Assembly (NCBI GenBank): GCA_013398955.1
Contig: VWPU01017668.1
Span: forward strand, 17,643 to 81,642
Source: Callaeas wilsoni
Lineage: Eukaryota > Chordata > Aves > Passeriformes > Callaeidae
Length of the DNA stretch: 64,000 nucleotides
Direction of reading: 5' to 3'
Part shown: positions 48,503-60,150 of the stretch, piece by piece
How the letters are laid out: the number at the start of each line of letters is the position of its first letter
Numbering within the stretch: position 1 is the stretch's first letter
Notes under the pieces: generated by a model
Told to the model about the DNA's origin: nothing
Database searches by the model: none
What the model saw: only the letters and a program-made list of their open reading frames with translations
Translations under genes and position numbers: made by a program

Positions 48503-48843
48503 TGTGGGCTTCCAAGCAGGGGCTCAGAGATGCACGAGGCAGGAATCCAGAGCGAGGAATGAATTATTTATTAAATCTACAATACCATTTATATATTCTA
48601 GTTCTATAAAGCAATTGAACAGTGTTCACACTTCTCCTAGGGTGATAGGTCAAAGTCTCAGACACCCACTTAGAAATGTTTTTTCCTAATATAATGTACA
48701 CGAGGTCAGAAGATACCAGATATGAATGCTATTTACAAAAACCCTATGTATTGTTTACATAGCTTACACAGCAAAGGAAAAGTTCTCACAGAATGAATGC
48801 AAGAAGAGAAAATTTCCCTTCTAACAGCATTTCAGCATTCACA
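48503..48843 (-). mobile_element. Solitary ERV LTR nested in CR1
   Basis: A 341-bp element with termini TGTG and CACA, flanked by an exact 6-bp duplication, AAGTCC. On the minus strand it has a TATA-like 'gaatatataaatgg', a polyadenylation signal AATAAA in 'tttaataaataattcattcc', and a U5-like tail. Six-base target duplications are typical of class II (ERVK-like) avian retroviruses. No internal genes remain, so it is a solo LTR. The plus-strand frame at 48504-48689 lies inside it and is not a gene. Confidence 0.88.
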
Positions 48844-49315
48844 AAGTCCTCCTGCCCCGACCAGCTTGGAGGCCTCCACTGAACTCCCTCCAGTCAATTG
48901 CTTTTTTTCTTGTACTGGATATCCCAAACTGATCCCAGTGGACAAACAATTGCTGTGTAACGAGGGCTAATCACTTCCCTGCATCTGCTGTCTAGGACTG
49001 CCTGGATTCAGGGGTGCTGTCTGTGGTCCCTGCAGCCCAGGATGTTGTCTGTGGTCTGTGCAGCCCTGCTGGCCCCTGCCCAGCCTGCTGCGCCACGGGG
49101 CCCTTTCGACAGCACTGCTGCCCAGCCGGGCAGTGCCCAGCCAGGCAGTGCCCAGCCTGCATCCCTCCAGGTGTGGGGCTTCACATTTGTCCCAGCTGGA
49201 TATCACAAGATTCCTGCTGGCCCATTTCCCTGGCCTGGCTTCTCCCTCTGGATGGCAGCCCTGCCCTCTGGCACACCAGCTGCGCCTCTCGGTTCACTGG
49301 CATCCACGTTCTTGA
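48844..49315 (-). mobile_element. CR1 LINE, continuation (right of nested LTR)
   Basis: The same CR1 copy resumes. Minus-strand CR1 landmarks seen from the plus side are 'cttggaggcctccactgaac', 'ttgtactggatatcccaaac', 'aatcacttccct', 'cacatttgtcccagctgg', 'tcctgctggcccatttccct', and 'ctctggatggcagccctgcc'. Local duplications of 'gtctgtggtc' (about 49018 and 49045) and of 'cagccaggcagtgcc' (49124-49160) make it irregular. The overlapping plus-strand frames of 85 to 147 codons here read the CR1 antisense strand and are not genes. Confidence 0.88.
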
Positions 49316-52300
49316 TTTTAAAACAAAACTTATTTTAAATCAAAAAGTAAATCTAAGCACCAAGGACTTGTATTCATCCTTCCATGTAATTCCACCAATT
49401 TTGGTGAATTTAACAAGACTTCGGGAATGTTTTACAAGGAGAGTTTTCCTTGTTTAAGGAAATTGACTGGCCTGGAAACCTCTCCTGTCTTTGTGTTCAG
49501 TGGAGAGTAAACTTCTCTAGCTCCATTAGATCATGTACACCTGGAGATCAAAACTTTCTTCAGAAAAAAACCAGAATAGTAGAAAAATAGTACATTCCTT
49601 CCTACCCACTACCATTTCAGTTTGAAGTTAAGTTCCAAAGAATATTTGTTGTGAAAAAAAAAAAGAGACAAGTCTGGAAAAATCAATACATTGACAGAGG
49701 AAACTTTTTGTTCTCTGACTCTGCCAGAGGATGCTATTAGGTTGTATCCCACTTGAGTTTAGGTTTTTTGCTAGATCTGTATTGCCTGGAGCTTAGCCAC
49801 TAGTAAGAAACTAGTATAGGTAATTCTTAAACCACATGGAGGATTTTCTTGTATTTTCTTCAGTAAAGGATTTCCCTGATGCTTAGCCAGTGCAGGGGAG
49901 CTTTACATATTAGCACAACTTCGGCTTTGGAGCCCGCAGTAGCTGTGGGTTGTGCTGATTTTTGCTTCCACTTCCAACCACCCATGCAGGCAGGTGTTGT
50001 AAGATATTTAGTGCTTACTGCAGGACTGGAGCATGCTAAAGTTGTGAATGCCAAAGCATCCTGATGAACTCCCCAAATGAATGTAATTCACTACCAATCT
50101 TAAAATGCTATTCTACTCTAGAGAATGACTATTCAAAAAAGGTCCTAATTTAATCAATAGAGTAACTCCCCGTGTACATTCAGACACATATAAAATCTGT
50201 TAGTGACAACATGATGGGTTTTATTGCTTTTTACTTCTATTAGCATTGCAGAACCAATTCTGCTTTGAGCAAGCTGGAATCTCCACTTTCCTGTGTTATA
50301 TCCCCTGAAAATAATAGCTGGCACAGCGTAGAGGCTCTCAGCACCTGAGTGCTATCAATAATGGTGCTGTTAACCCAACTTCTGGTGAGTAACCTACCCT
50401 GACCACTGAAAGCACTGCGACCGCACCAGTTTTACTGAGACCATTATTTTAGTTTACAGAGGGGGTGCTACTGGGTACATTCTACAAGGACAGAATTTCT
50501 CAGTTCTGACCCCAGGATGTCTTTGAAGGTTAGGAAATGATTGTATTTTTCATTGTCCATCTGAGTACTGTTCCTGCATTAATATAAATCCCCATTATAA
50601 TGTTTTTACACAGCTGACTCCTGTGCGGTACAATTATATTAAAAGCTAGGGGGTCTCATTCAATTGTTTGAATACTGACCTCCAACACCTGCAAAACTGG
50701 GTGGGGAAAAAAAAGGAGAACCTGTGTGCCTGCAGCATTCTGATCTGTTTCTGTGGCTGTTTCTGTGGCTGAATCTGTTTTACTGGAAAAGTAACCTTGC
50801 CTAGAAGGGAGGGGAAAAAAATAGAAAAGAAAGCCATATTATCTTTAAAAGTTTAGATGAAATTCTGAGCAATCTCACCTATTTCATCCCATATCAGTTC
50901 TGATTGTACAATGTCAAGTTTTCAAAAAAACAGGCTTAAAAGTAGCAGTTTGAATTTTGATTACAGCACTGTGATTGACCTGTCAATGGTGATAGGTCTG
51001 CGATAAATCGTTTTTAGACTACAACAGAATTGGCATCATACTCCGCAGTTACTGGCTGTGAGGTAACACAGATCCCTCCCAGCCAGGGTTCCAGGCTGGA
51101 TTTTGATACTGCACACCTCAACATCCAGGAGAGTTTGACTTTGTTTCACTTTTAGTGGATGAACTGTAGGAAGCTTTCCACTCTAGATGGAAATGATGGA
51201 AACACAGGTTGGGTGCTGCTATAGACACAGAGGCCAGTGCCCTGAGAAAGCAGGACAGGCTGCATTTCAGAATAGGGAACAGAGAGGAAGGAGGGAAAGC
51301 TCGTGATGTTCCCACATGCAACGCAGGATGTGATGGTCAGAAAGCAGAAGAACTACCAGCAGATTAAAACCTAGAGCCACAAAAATGAATTTTCAGCTCA
51401 GGCAGTCTGTTCAAGGAGATAATGATGCTAATTCCTGTGAGTAGTGAGCTGGATTCTGATCAACCCTGTGTAAGCAGGTGTACTCCAGAGATAGCGAGGA
51501 GCAGAAAAACAGGTTAATTACTATTTTTAGCAATATAATAAGGACAGACTGGGCAAGTTAGCACTATTTGCCTGATAAATATTAGATTGTGGGTTCTCAG
51601 GGAGCACAAGCATCTGAGAGGGTGACTACTAATAGAAAACTCTGCAGGAGCTGAACAGAGGCAGGTTTCATCCACAGAAGAACATACTCAGCCCCTCACT
51701 GTGAGAATCAATCTGCTCCTATTCCCTGCCATCCCTTCAATGTCCTTTAGGTGCTCCATATGCCCTGGTGAAAGGCACCTGGCTGTAAAATGCCAGGAAG
51801 ACCTCCCCTCAGATGCAGTGCTCTGGTATCAGAGTACCTCTGGTACTCACTCCCAGAGCCAAGAAAGTAGTTACCTCTCAATGGCACAAGAAATCCTATG
51901 CCTCCTGAGATCAGTCAAGGGTCAGAAGAGGGGATATAGAAAAAAAAAAAGGACAGAGAGAGAGCCTGTCCCTCCTACTTTCCTCAAGTAGAGGAAGGGA
52001 GGGGAAGAAATAAGGCAAAACTGAAGCAGATATACCCAGTTCCTGAAGACTGCTTCCAGACACCCAGCAGATTGGCTATAGGACATCAATGAGCAGGAAG
52101 ACACAATGGCTTAGGGACACTTCAGAGGGTGGCAGATATGCACTGAGGAGAACCTGGGTAAGGGGTCTCGGTGTTAAAATAATGTGGGATAAGCATCCTC
52201 AAGACAACAAGACCCTGACCACCAAATGGATTAGAGTTGTGGCCAGGCAGTGAAGTTAGTGAGCTGGTGGTAAAAATCTCCTTACCATGCTCTGTTCTTT

Positions 52301-54825
52301 TGCGTCTTCTGGTCACCTCTGTATAATTCAGAAGCTATTAAGAATTATTTGTATCCTCACTTTGCACATTGCAATGCATCTGGAGGCTGGTGATGTCTTT
52401 CTCTATTACCTCTTTGTCTGTACAGACTTAAGACACCCTGCTGAACCAGGGTCTTTCCTGCGTTCAAGTTATCACAGGAGAAAAGCATGCTCCGTGGTTT
52501 TCTTTTTGCCTGGATTTCTTTTAGTAAATGGGAAAGAAAGAAGGCTGCCTATCGTCACAAAGTACTTTGCTTAGAGAGAAATAAATACAGCTTTGTGACT
52601 CTAACACATCATCTGAGTGGGTTGAGCCTGAGGTGTGTCATGTGCATGACGTGCCATGTGCAATGCAGGGCAATCCCAGTTCGTGTCCAAAGCCCACACA
52701 GTCACCTCCACAGCTCACAGATTGGTGGGGGCAGGATGCTCTGAGACAGTGTTGTGGCATACAGCAAATCTCTGAAGGCAGGATAACTCTCTGCAACAGA
52801 ATTTAATAACAAGTTGCTTAGTACAAGTGCTTTATTCCTCGTGTAATTTTACAGTTTCCCAGAATGTCTCAAGCTGTAGTCCTGGCTGAGGCATAGTCAG
52901 TTCATTAGCAAGCTCTGGAGGGCTGACTGCTAAGGTGATACTGGCTCCTGTTTATTTCTACTTGCTAAGCCGTATAACAAGAACCCTTAAAATACCTCAA
53001 ATCCTCACCTGATGGTTTCTGTGCTTGCTAATACTGCCATTGGCAGAGGGATGTTAGGCAGGCCTTGGAAGAAGTATAGAAAACTGATTCTTCTCATTTG
53101 AAACCAGTAATTATAAAAGTCTGAATGCTCTTGCCTCCCTGATGGGATTCAAACTTACAGAGAGGTTTTCTGCAGCTCCACACTGCCAGTTCTGCTTAAT
53201 GCCCTCAGTGATGGATCAGCTGCTTGCACCGCGAGACAGCTAAAGGTGTGACTGTGACTGCAGGTGTGGGCAGCTTGTAAACAGAAAGGCCAGTATTTTT
53301 TTGCAAAGGAAAGGACAATGGGTGTTTTCCATCCTGAAACTGCCTGACAGTGTTATTAGAGCAGAGTGTGGATATAAGGAACAGTGCATCATTCTGGTGG
53401 GGATTCAGTCTGTTGTTGTAATTCCCACAGTGTGTTGTGCTGCCTCTGACATGCAGTTCCCTCTCTGTCAATAAAAATAAATATCCGCGTGAAGTTTGCT
53501 GCCAATAGAGATTTTTTAAAATTTGAATTTCTGATGAGTTTACCATAGCTGTGCTCATTCTCTTTTGCTCTTTACTAAATTTTCTAAAAGACCTTCTTGA
53601 CCCTCCACGAGTGTTTTTCTGAGTGCCTTCTCCAGTTCAAGGTCCCTGCCAGGGGACTCTCAGAGAGATGCTCTGCCAGCAGAATAGCAAACTCTTATCA
53701 TGTCAGATGCATAAGAATTAGGTTAATTAATTAAGTTGTTTTCTAATGGCAGATTTTCCATCAAGAAATATCATTTAGAAAACTAGACTTCCTATGGGAA
53801 TATGTCAATTTACACAAAATGCCAAGGTCTTTTCCAGTCTGGGAGAAAATCAAAAGAAGTATTTTGGCCTTACTATGATGAAGCAGTGCTATAATTTACT
53901 TCATTTTCAACTACACTATGGCATACTTTACTGTAAAATTGACATGAAACACTGTAATTTCAATTGCTTTACACAGAAGCATTTGCTCCCCAGATGTTTT
54001 CCTATATAAGATTTTATTTCAAGGAAACTTCAGTTTTATTCTTGTTCATTCCAACACATGGATTGGAAAGAAAAAGAAATCATGGAGTTTCCTGCAAAGC
54101 AGACATTCGTAACATTGTTCGGATCCAGCACCTATTGTGTACCGCGGGCATTTGAAAGACAAACTGGTGCATGACTGGAGTACCACACAAAGCAAACAAA
54201 CAAAAAACCCCAAGGGCTGAAATCTGTTCCCAGTAAATATTTGAGTAATTTCAAAGTATTCATCAACTGCATTCTGCCCACGAACAATTTGCAAACAGCC
54301 AACAAGTGCCAGATTTCACAAGCAAACTGTTCACTGAAGAGTTTGCCTCTTCACTTTGACAGAGAGGTGTGTTACTGAAAAGCCAACTGTGCTTCTTACA
54401 CAAAGTTTTAACCACAGCCATAGTAAAAGCTGTATGTGTGAGAAGCAGGACAATAGAGTTTTAGGGAAATTATAATTTGAAAGTCTTGTGTGAATATTTC
54501 TTCATAAAAATATTTACTGCCTTTTATTCAAAGATTTCCAAACTCAGTGAGCATCATTACTTCCATTTTAGTAGCAGAATAAAAAGGCAAAAGGAGAAAC
54601 TGCACAATTTATCTTAGATCCCATTGCAGATAAGATGAGGTGGGAATGGAATTAGCTCTTGATATCCAGTTCACAAAACAGTACCTATGAGATGATAAAT
54701 TGGCCTTTATTTATAATGGGTGTTAGTGTGGTGTTCATCACAGAAGGTGTTCATCAGTGTATAACTCAAATAAATTCAGCTTAGCAGTTTCCATAGCAGA
54801 CGTACAATAGAGCATATACTCTTTC
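49316..54825. other. Unique non-coding sequence
   Basis: No gene is recognised. The segment 51435-51490 ('ctggattctgatcaaccctg' and 'gtaagcaggtgtactcc') resembles an old repeat frequent in turtles and crocodilians, at low confidence. A plus-strand frame at 51701-51991 with 'CSICPGE' is discussed under rejected items. Minus-strand frame 53205-53558 (117 codons) has no domain. Confidence 0.5.
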
Positions 54826-54910
54826 TGTTCTAGATGGGGAAAATGAGGCATAGATTACAAATTGCTTTGCAGCATTTGGGGCTGGCAGTGGAAAAGTAGC
54901 GGGAGGCCCA
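54826..54910 (-). mobile_element. MIR/CORE-SINE remnant
   Basis: The sequence 'ctagatggggaaaatgaggc', 'atagattacaaattgctttg' and then 'ggggctggcagtgg' follows the reverse complement of MIR ('cagatggggaaactgaggc', then 'cttgcccaaggtcac', then 'tggcagag'). It is decayed. Confidence 0.45.
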
Positions 54911-57426
54911 CAGTGCTGCCTCAGCCTTTTCAGGCCTCCTGTCTCTTAATTTGTCTCTCTTATCATCATCTCAAAATTCACCTTTAGAGCAACTGCCAAA
55001 ACTACTTTGATTTCAAGATGTGCACACAGATAAAGCACTCCACACTCAGAGACCAATGGTAAAACCGAAAAAAAAAAAAAAAACAACAAAAACCAGCAAA
55101 CCCCATCATGAAAGCAGCTCATGAGGGCAGCTGGTGATGATTCCTCCTTGATTATTGCTTAAGGACCACTATTTGCAAGCACCTCATCCCAGGAGACTTT
55201 CTTGGGGAAAAGTCATGGGAGGAAGTCTTCCTGAAGAGGTGTCATCTGTCATGACAAGTTGCCTGTCCTGATGAGCCTGGTGCTGAGATCGCATTATGAT
55301 GACTGATGAGGCCGTCTGTAGCAGTTAACTCAGCCATTTGTAATCATTTCTCTTACAGGCCTTTTGGTAATCACTTTGGGAAATTCTTATTTGAACAGTG
55401 CAGGTTCTGGGGGGAAGAAAAGCAAAGCTATTTCTCTGTTGCAGGGAAGGATTTAGATAGACATAAACCTGAGGAGAAATGAAAAACTAAAAATTGGCAT
55501 AAAGTATCTGCCTGTCCTTCTAGATATTTCTGCAAAGCTATTTTGTTTTGGTTTTTGTGTAGCTCACAGCCCCATCCACACACTGGCTCTGTTCCAAATG
55601 CTCAGAATTCCCTTTTCACAAGGTAGGATGAAGTCATTTGACAGAGACAGGGCTGGGCCACCAGAAGCGGGGACTTCTGGGAAGAAGGAAACAGTAAAAG
55701 TTGTTTTCTTTTCTAAACTCTACTACGGCTTTGCAGAGTGAATTTGAGCAGGTCATCTAATCCCATGGCTTCTTAATATTCTTACACATAAGAGGTATGT
55801 AATTTATGTCCATTTTTTTCTGTGCAGTTCATGTCTTCTACTAGTTTTTTTATAGCTCCTTATGGGGCAGCTTTTCAGCCCAGCCTGTCTCACCAGTTTT
55901 CCCCTCTCTGAGGAAGGCTGTAGCCGCATGTAGGAATATGTAAGAGAGAGACCAGAAAGCTCCTCCTCTGTGTGACAGGCAGATGATGGTAACCTGCCTC
56001 TTCCTCCTCACCTTAGACTGTGTCTTGTTGGCTATTTGAATGGTTGTCTTTACACCAGAGGCCAAATACAAGCCTGAAGAGAACTTCACAGCAGCACAAT
56101 TTGCATCAGCAGAGAGAACCTGGGCCATCCTGCCCCACACACAAGGGGGGTACCTTGAGCTGGAACTCCTTCTTTTGTCACGTAACCAGTCTGCTCTGGT
56201 GCCATCCAGCAGGGGATACTGGTGGCTGGTGGCACCAGCTGCTTTACAGCCCTCACCTCTCTTTCAGGAATGCTGAGGATCAGTTAACAGTTAAGATCTT
56301 TGGAAAGCAGCTACACAGAACAAAATTGTGCCAAGGAGCCCAAAACATCGTACAGAACTCAGGGTATCTTCAGAGATACTGCTTCTTATTTTAATTCAGC
56401 ACCTGAAAAACAGAATGACAAGCAATTTCCCTTTTACAATCTTTACTCATAGTCAATTTAGAGATGTCTGTGTGAGTGAGGACAGGAGTTTCTGATGCCT
56501 CGCTCAGATGCTTTATGGCCTTCATTTTGGCAGCACTTGCAGAACTTCCTTGAGCTGTACTTTCACATCTAAATACCCCACAGTTGTAGTCAGAGATGCT
56601 GTCCTTTACCTTAAGCAAAATTAAATGCTGCAGTGAAAATAGACAATATAAGCGCATTGGCATCCTTCCCAGTAAAGGGAATATGAAGTAGTTTTTATTG
56701 TTCCTGCCAAGACAGCTGTGTTTTAGATTGAAATAGTCATCACACCCTTTTTCTATTTCTAGAAATAATGCAGCTTGCCTACCAATAACAAATGTCTTGT
56801 ATTTTCTCTGGTACCAAAACACCCTGCACTTTTGTTGCAACTCTGCAACACTATAGCTTAACAGAAGTGCCTAATGCAGCAAATAAATGGGTTTAGCCAT
56901 GCAAATGGCAGGAAATTCATAACTGTCACTTCTTCACAGTTTGTTTCTGTTGTACATATGTAGGGCTTCACCTGATTCCTCTGAACATTCATTTTATGTT
57001 TTGATATGGTAGGCATATTTTAAAAGTTTCTGCTTTTAAAATTCCATCTTTGGATTCCAAGATTTCAGAACTATTCCATCTATTAGAAGTGGACAAGGCC
57101 TCTGCAGCTGTAGTGACCTTTCTAAAGGTGTTCCATCTGTCTTCATAATACAGTTGAGGCACAGTTTCTATGGGAAACATTACTTCATGATTTCTGCCTC
57201 TATTGTACAGGAAATCTCCCGGTTTTACCTGAAATTACTGTATTTTATTTCCTTTGTTTGTGGGCTATTTTAAATGTGAAGAGGTGGGGATGTCTGACTT
57301 AAAAAAAAAAAAAAAAGCCCCTGGATTTGTATTTCTATATAAAGAGCCATTACAGAGCCTTTTGCCAACATTAACTTGCACATGTACTTGTGCAGTAAGC
57401 GTAGAATTCCCTTCCTTTCACAGAAG

Positions 57427-57480
57427 CAATAATAGTAATAATGATAATAGTAATAATGATACTAGTAATGATGATCATAA
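57427..57480. repeat. (AATAGT/AATGAT)n trinucleotide-type microsatellite
   Basis: An imperfect run of aat, agt and gat triplets of about 54 bp. The plus-strand frame across it would encode an Asn/Asp/Ser run, which is a by-product of the repeat. Confidence 0.9.
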
Positions 57481-57692
57481 CAAGGAAAAACAAGGCTGAC
57501 TTATGCCACCGCTGTTGCTTTGTTCCAAATAACCAGTATTTACTGGCTGTTGTTTGCAGCTGGCATTGTTGAATGGTTCCAGGCAGCAAAACAAGGCCGG
57601 CTTGCACCTAAGGTGGGTTTATGCCAGGTGGTGGATGAGAGACTGTTCCGGACATTGTCCCACCCTCTTTGAGGAAGAAGGACGGTGCACAC

Positions 57693-57730
57693 TTTCAAAA
57701 AGCTTTTTTTTTTTTTTTTTTTTCAAAAAG
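57693..57730. repeat. Poly(T) tract between 10-bp direct repeats
   Basis: A run of about 20 T (57704-57723) lies between two copies of TTTCAAAAAG (57693-57702 and 57721-57730). The right copy overlaps the T-run by its first three T. The arrangement resembles a target-site duplication, but slippage could also produce it. Confidence 0.7.
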
Positions 57731-58906
57731 AAGGATGTATATGTAGCAGTATTATGGGATACAAGGAATGAGAAGTTCCCAGGCAAATCCGGATAAATCA
57801 GGTGGAGCAAAGTAAAGACACTTCCCAAATTAACTCAGGCCAAACTTGGACTATTAAACTTCAATGAATAAAAGTTTGGTTTTCCCTTGATATGCAATCA
57901 AAGAGAGGGTTGTAAATGCTCAGGTCATGTATGACTGTAGATGGCTTTGACAGGGAACGCAGGCATTTAGATGCTGTATATGAAAGGAAAAATAAATGTT
58001 CCCTAAACTTCATTACAAGTGTCTCCAGAGCCAGAGGTACTGACATGGCATGAAAGCATGGGAGGAGAAGTGAATTGCCACCTTTTTCATCCTCATCAAA
58101 GAAGTTTTTAAAAGGTGATGCAGGCTGCCTGCTCTGAGGGCGAAAACCCTCCTGCAGACCAGAAAGATTCAGATCTGCACGGCAACCTTCAAACACTCAT
58201 TTCCCCAGCATTTAAGTGTTTGAGGAATTTTTGCATGTGTCTTCGTCCACTGACAAGAAATATAGAGATGAAAATACGTGAGCATCGAATGCCACATCTT
58301 AAAGCATATGACACAGATTCAAAATGAAGATGTTGAGAAAAATATGAGCTTGTATTAAAACTTGTGGGAACTGTGGGCCACTGAATATCTAAATATCTGC
58401 AGTTGTGTTAAAGTGATAACTGCTTAGTGGTGTTTGTGTGTGTGGTTCTGATTTAGAATGCAGTCAATGTAGCACAAAAAAAGGCTTTACATGTATAAAG
58501 AGCAGGGTGTTGTTCCTGGGTTTGTTTCTTTCTATTTCTTTAATCCCACTATTTAAAATTATATAGGAAGAGGGAGGATCTGATGAGACTCCAACTGGGT
58601 GTCTGTGTACCTATGCAGAAACCCAAGGTGAAGGCACTAAATGGTTTGAAGTCAGTGTGTGTAATGAATTATTAAAACACTGTCAAAACAACTACTTCCT
58701 TTACTTGAAAGTCTGGCTGCTGTGGTTCTAGAGGTTACGTTAGCTGGGTACAGATAGGGGAAAGTACAGAGTGCAGGGGGGTAACACGAGACATGCAAAG
58801 AGATGAACATTGACAATATGTGGGATCAGGAGCCCAGGACTGAAAGATGAGAACCATACCGGTATAGCAGATATACCAGCATAGTGATCATGTTGGTACA
58901 GTTTGG

Positions 58907-58952
58907 TGTGTGTGTGTGTATATATATACATATATATATATATATGTATATG
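58907..58952. repeat. (TG)n(TA)n microsatellite
   Basis: About six TG units pass into alternating TA/CA. The TA part is nearly self-complementary, able to form cruciform or Z-type structure. Confidence 0.9.
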
Positions 58953-59739
58953 ATGGTCATACTGATAAGCAAGTGCTCAAAAGTTCTTTGAATGAGGAGC
59001 ACTTAAAGGAGGGGACCAGCGCAGCAGGCACTGGAAGGGCTCCCAATGATCATGAATGGAGGAACTCTCTAATGTTGACACACGTACCGAACATTAATTC
59101 TGTCTCTCAGTAGTTCCCTTGGAAGTTTTTCTAAGCCACAGCACAAAAACACCCCAGACAACAGTGGAAGGGTCACTTTATTTCCACACGTACAGAAAAA
59201 ACTCAGAACATCTGCAACCTGAAGTACTTTAGTGTGCCTGGGTAGAAAGATTACCAATTCTCCAGACTTCTACCTGGCATTTTCCTACTGTCTTCAGTGT
59301 CTGGAGGTCTGTCTGTGCTGCAGACAGCTAAAGGAAGCAGCTAAACATGATACCTGTTGGTTTTCACTGCATATCTGGTCAGTAATTCAGATGCATTTGT
59401 TACTAGTCCAAAGACAAGGACAAGTATTGCCCTGTGCTGAAATACCACAGCCCTACAAAATCACAACCCCAGTATTCCTTTTCCGGTTGTGACCCTAAAA
59501 TGTCTAAAAGCTGATACAAAGCACAAGCATCCAAAATTGAGAAGATGTGTTTGTACATGGAGCTTTGCTGCTGCAGGGCTTTCCCCCCCGTTTAGCTAAG
59601 CTGCAGGCTAGGCAAGCCAGAGAAGCGCGTCCCTTGATGCAGCCCTGCCAGCAGCCTCGGCCCTTGATGCTCTGAACCAGAGTTAAGAGCAGTTCAATTA
59701 CCAACACTCAGTCCTCTGTTTTCTCTGTGTTGCCCACAG

Positions 59740-60150
59740 AGGTGCTTAATTGTGCCGTAAAAGATTATTACAGCAAAACTCAGTCTGCAGTTGGATTTTT
59801 TAAAGGTTTCTTGTGCGCACACAGATGAGTAACAACGTTAAGCCATTCTTAGCCTGGTCTGTAATTGAGGCCCTGAGCTCTTTATCAGTGAATCATGGCT
59901 GTTTTGTGGTGTCTTACTGGGCAGGTCTTCGGCAGCTGCAGAGCACCTGAGATGCACTAGTATACTCTAGATGGCAGTACATTTTTAAACTGTATTAGTT
60001 ATTATAAGCTTGTCATCTTAATTGCTTTATTTTAATGCTCTTTGTATGGAAAACGTGGATTATTTCTTTCCCTGTAATGAGCAGCAGCACATTATACCTA
60101 GCTAACATTTCCGTATTGCAATGTCTTGATCAAATTGCAATTTAGGTGTC
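59740..60150. promoter_or_regulatory. Candidate conserved non-coding element with CTCF-like site
   Basis: Complex A/T-rich sequence with homeodomain-like motifs ('ctgtaattgagg', 'cttaattgctttattttaat', 'aaattgcaatttagg') and, at 59964-59976, 'actctagatggca'. This fits the CTCF core (AG.(G/T)GGC) with about two mismatches by eye. The call is inference from motifs only. Confidence 0.25.

Noticed and set aside
49014..49457. Three overlapping plus-strand frames of 85-147 codons rich in Ala, Pro and Cys
   Set aside because: They read the antisense strand of a GC-rich CR1 fragment, so they are repeat-derived.
51701..51991. Plus-strand frame with a CSICPGE-HLAVKC string suggesting a zinc knuckle or CR1 ORF1
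   Set aside because: Only two Cys pairs by chance spacing. No further CR1 ORF1 landmarks could be confirmed, so not annotated.
56391..56840. 149-codon minus-strand open frame
   Set aside because: No domain recognised, irregular composition, and no good splice signals at the edges. Judged fortuitous.
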